This document shows, in pieces, positions 63,092 to 64,000 of a stretch of 64,000 nt of DNA (within the stretch, counting starts at the first letter, position 1; every line of letters starts with the position of its first letter). Source of the DNA: Candidatus Kuenenia stuttgartensis (GTDB lineage: Bacteria; Planctomycetota; Planctomycetia; Gemmatales; Gemmataceae); assembly GCA_945875585.1 (NCBI GenBank), contig CAMCLK010000011.1, positions 39,767-103,766 of the forward strand, written 5' to 3'. The notes under the pieces are model-generated. The model was not told the origin of the DNA, searched no databases, and saw nothing but the letters and a program-made list of their open reading frames with translations. A program made the position numbers and the translations under genes.

Positions 63092-64000
63092 TTATCCCCC
63101 AACAGGAACTGCAAGAACCCGGAAGCCGAGGTTGAGGTAGCGGTTGACCGGGCCGACCCCGGGCCGGAGCCACGCCTCGCAGAAGCCCCCGTCGTCGTCC
63201 CAACCGCCGCCACAGAACACACGGACCGAGCCTTTTCTGGTAATAGTCCATTCCCATACATTACCATGCATATCATACATTCCCAAAGCGTTGGGGAGGT
63301 AGTTTCCTACAACGCTGGTGGTTTCAAGAAATGGGCCTTCTTTGCCAGAACCCGCTGGATAATTACCGTTGAAATTGGCTTGTGTGGAAGACAGATCGTT
63401 GCTGCCAACCGCCGTCAAATCGGTCTTACCGCGGGCAAAATAGAAGTGGTATTGGCTTTGGGATTTTGAGATGGGCCCACCCCGAAGAATGTATTCCCAT
63501 TCATCCGCCGTCGGCAAGCGGTACAAAAAACCAGTTCGGCTGTTGGCCGCATTCACCTTCTGCAAAAAATCCTGAACATGACTCCAATCTACCATTTCTA
63601 CAGGGTTCTTAGGTTTGCCATTAAAGGCACTCGGATTATTACCCATCACTGCCTGCCACTGCTCCTGCGTGACCGGGTTAATACCGCACCATAGACCTTT
63701 TTCAAGTGCGAAAGGTATTTTACCTTCTTTGCCACCGCCGCCGCCCAACCAACTTTCACCTGGCGGCACCCAACCCATGGTGATGCTTTGTGTTTCTGTC
63801 AGAGGCAATTCCACCCGATCGCCTATCCCCAGCACCAAATCTGAAAATGGTGCCACCAAGCGGGCTTCGGATGCTGACAGCGTTTGCCATGTGGAAGCAT
63901 CATGCCTCAACACCTCATCGCGCCTGAAAAAACGGCACAGCAATTGGCTTTCTTCGCCCCCGTAACGCTCCACCCAATCGGCAAAAATCTGACGGTGTAC
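63092..64000 (-). CDS. FGE-like (SUMF1/C-type-lectin fold) protein, DGR target candidate, partial
   Basis: The open frame reaches the right edge, so the N-terminus is outside. The visible ~302 codons begin with a non-FGE segment (FADWVERYGGEESQLLCRFFRRDEVLRHD...), possibly the end of an upstream signalling or NTPase domain. A formylglycine-generating-enzyme-like domain follows: TMGWVPPGESWLGG, NPVTQEQWQAVMGNNPS, PVEMVDWSHVQDFLQKVN, YRLPTADEWEYILRGG, LGMYDMHGNVWEW and the terminal YLNLGFRVL. The catalytic CxxxxC of true FGE is absent: the position of the first Cys after GGGW is Asp. The final ~28 codons have a composition unlike the rest, consistent with a DGR variable region. It is therefore probably a ligand-binding protein, not a sulfatase activator. 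Confidence 0.85.
   Translation of the reverse strand, partial: VHRQIFADWVERYGGEESQLLCRFFRRDEVLRHDASTWQTLSASEARLVAPFSDLVLGIGDRVELPLTETQSITMGWVPPGESWLGGGGGKEGKIPFALEKGLWCGINPVTQEQWQAVMGNNPSAFNGKPKNPVEMVDWSHVQDFLQKVNAANSRTGFLYRLPTADEWEYILRGGPISKSQSQYHFYFARGKTDLTAVGSNDLSSTQANFNGNYPAGSGKEGPFLETTSVVGNYLPNALGMYDMHGNVWEWTITRKGSVRVFCGGGWDDDGGFCEAWLRPGVGPVNRYLNLGFRVLAVPVGG
63119..63202 (-). other. Candidate DGR variable region (VR)
   Basis: 28 codons from the Trp of GGGW to the Arg of GFR. By hand count 62 of 84 bases are G or C, every codon ends in C or G, and 19 of 28 are NNC (GAC, GGC, TTC, CTC, GTC, TAC, AAC and others). Adenine-directed mutagenesis of AAC codons in a template gives exactly NNC codons. 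The segment sits at the C-terminal lectin-fold loop used by known DGR targets and is followed by a short constant end. Confidence 0.6.

Noticed and set aside
1..64000. CRISPR arrays, rRNA genes, prophage or plasmid origin
   Set aside because: No regularly spaced direct repeats, rRNA sequence, phage structural genes or replication genes were seen.

Overview
The window reads as a chromosomal segment of a planctomycete, most likely a Gemmataceae-type bacterium. The evidence is a set of families characteristic of that phylum: three DUF1559 pseudopilin-like proteins each paired with a small lipoprotein, a DUF1549/DUF1553 plus DUF1501 cytochrome operon, a BBP7-type outer-membrane barrel, sulfatases, a DUF1080 protein, a ThuA-like protein and a very large cytochrome/LamG/propeller protein. 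A lipid A gene (lpxC) and an OmpH/Skp chaperone indicate a Gram-negative-type envelope. Housekeeping genes include recA, a nicotinamide phosphoribosyltransferase, a UbiA prenyltransferase and tRNA-Leu(UAA).

Layout. 1-6.4 kb (+): a tripartite RND efflux operon (outer-membrane channel, pump, lipoprotein adaptor) ended by a strong hairpin. 6.5-9.6 kb (-): two tandem DUF1559 + lipoprotein pairs. 10-12.9 kb (-): two sulfatases. 13.1-13.7 kb: remnant of an IS256-family transposase. 13.7-18.5 kb: a DUF1801 protein, an RtcB ligase next to a metallophosphatase, a DUF1080 protein and a NAMPT-like enzyme. 18.6-25.2 kb (-): a Tad (tight adherence) pilus operon, in transcription order prepilin peptidase, TadE, CpaB, TadG, CpaF, TadB, TadC, with no pilin, secretin or TadZ. 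25.4-32.1 kb: two beta-propeller proteins, DUF309, a GAF/SpoIIE phosphatase, a cysteine-rich small protein, a UbiA enzyme and a ceramidase-like protein. 32.2-37.2 kb (+): recA, a TPR protein, DUF4166, a multispanning membrane protein, tRNA-Leu and a small acidic protein whose last codons form a 17-bp hairpin. 37.2-42.8 kb (-): secreted and envelope proteins. 43-45.8 kb (+): ompH/skp, lpxC and a Gfo/Idh/MocA oxidoreductase. 45.9-62.7 kb: DUF1501, a third DUF1559 pair, the cytochrome/LamG giant, a tandem amidohydrolase, ThuA, and a three-gene DUF1549/DUF1553 - PPC-like - DUF1501 operon.

The most unusual item is at the right edge (63.09-64.0 kb, -): the C-terminal part of a formylglycine-generating-enzyme-like (C-type-lectin fold) protein. 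Its last ~28 variable-looking codons are 74 % G+C, all end in C or G, and 19 of 28 are NNC, while the rest of the gene has mixed third positions. That is the signature of the variable region of a diversity-generating retroelement (DGR). The catalytic cysteine pair of a true FGE is missing, and a structured GC-rich stretch follows the stop codon. No reverse transcriptase or template repeat lies in the window, so the retroelement would have to lie beyond position 64000 or act in trans.
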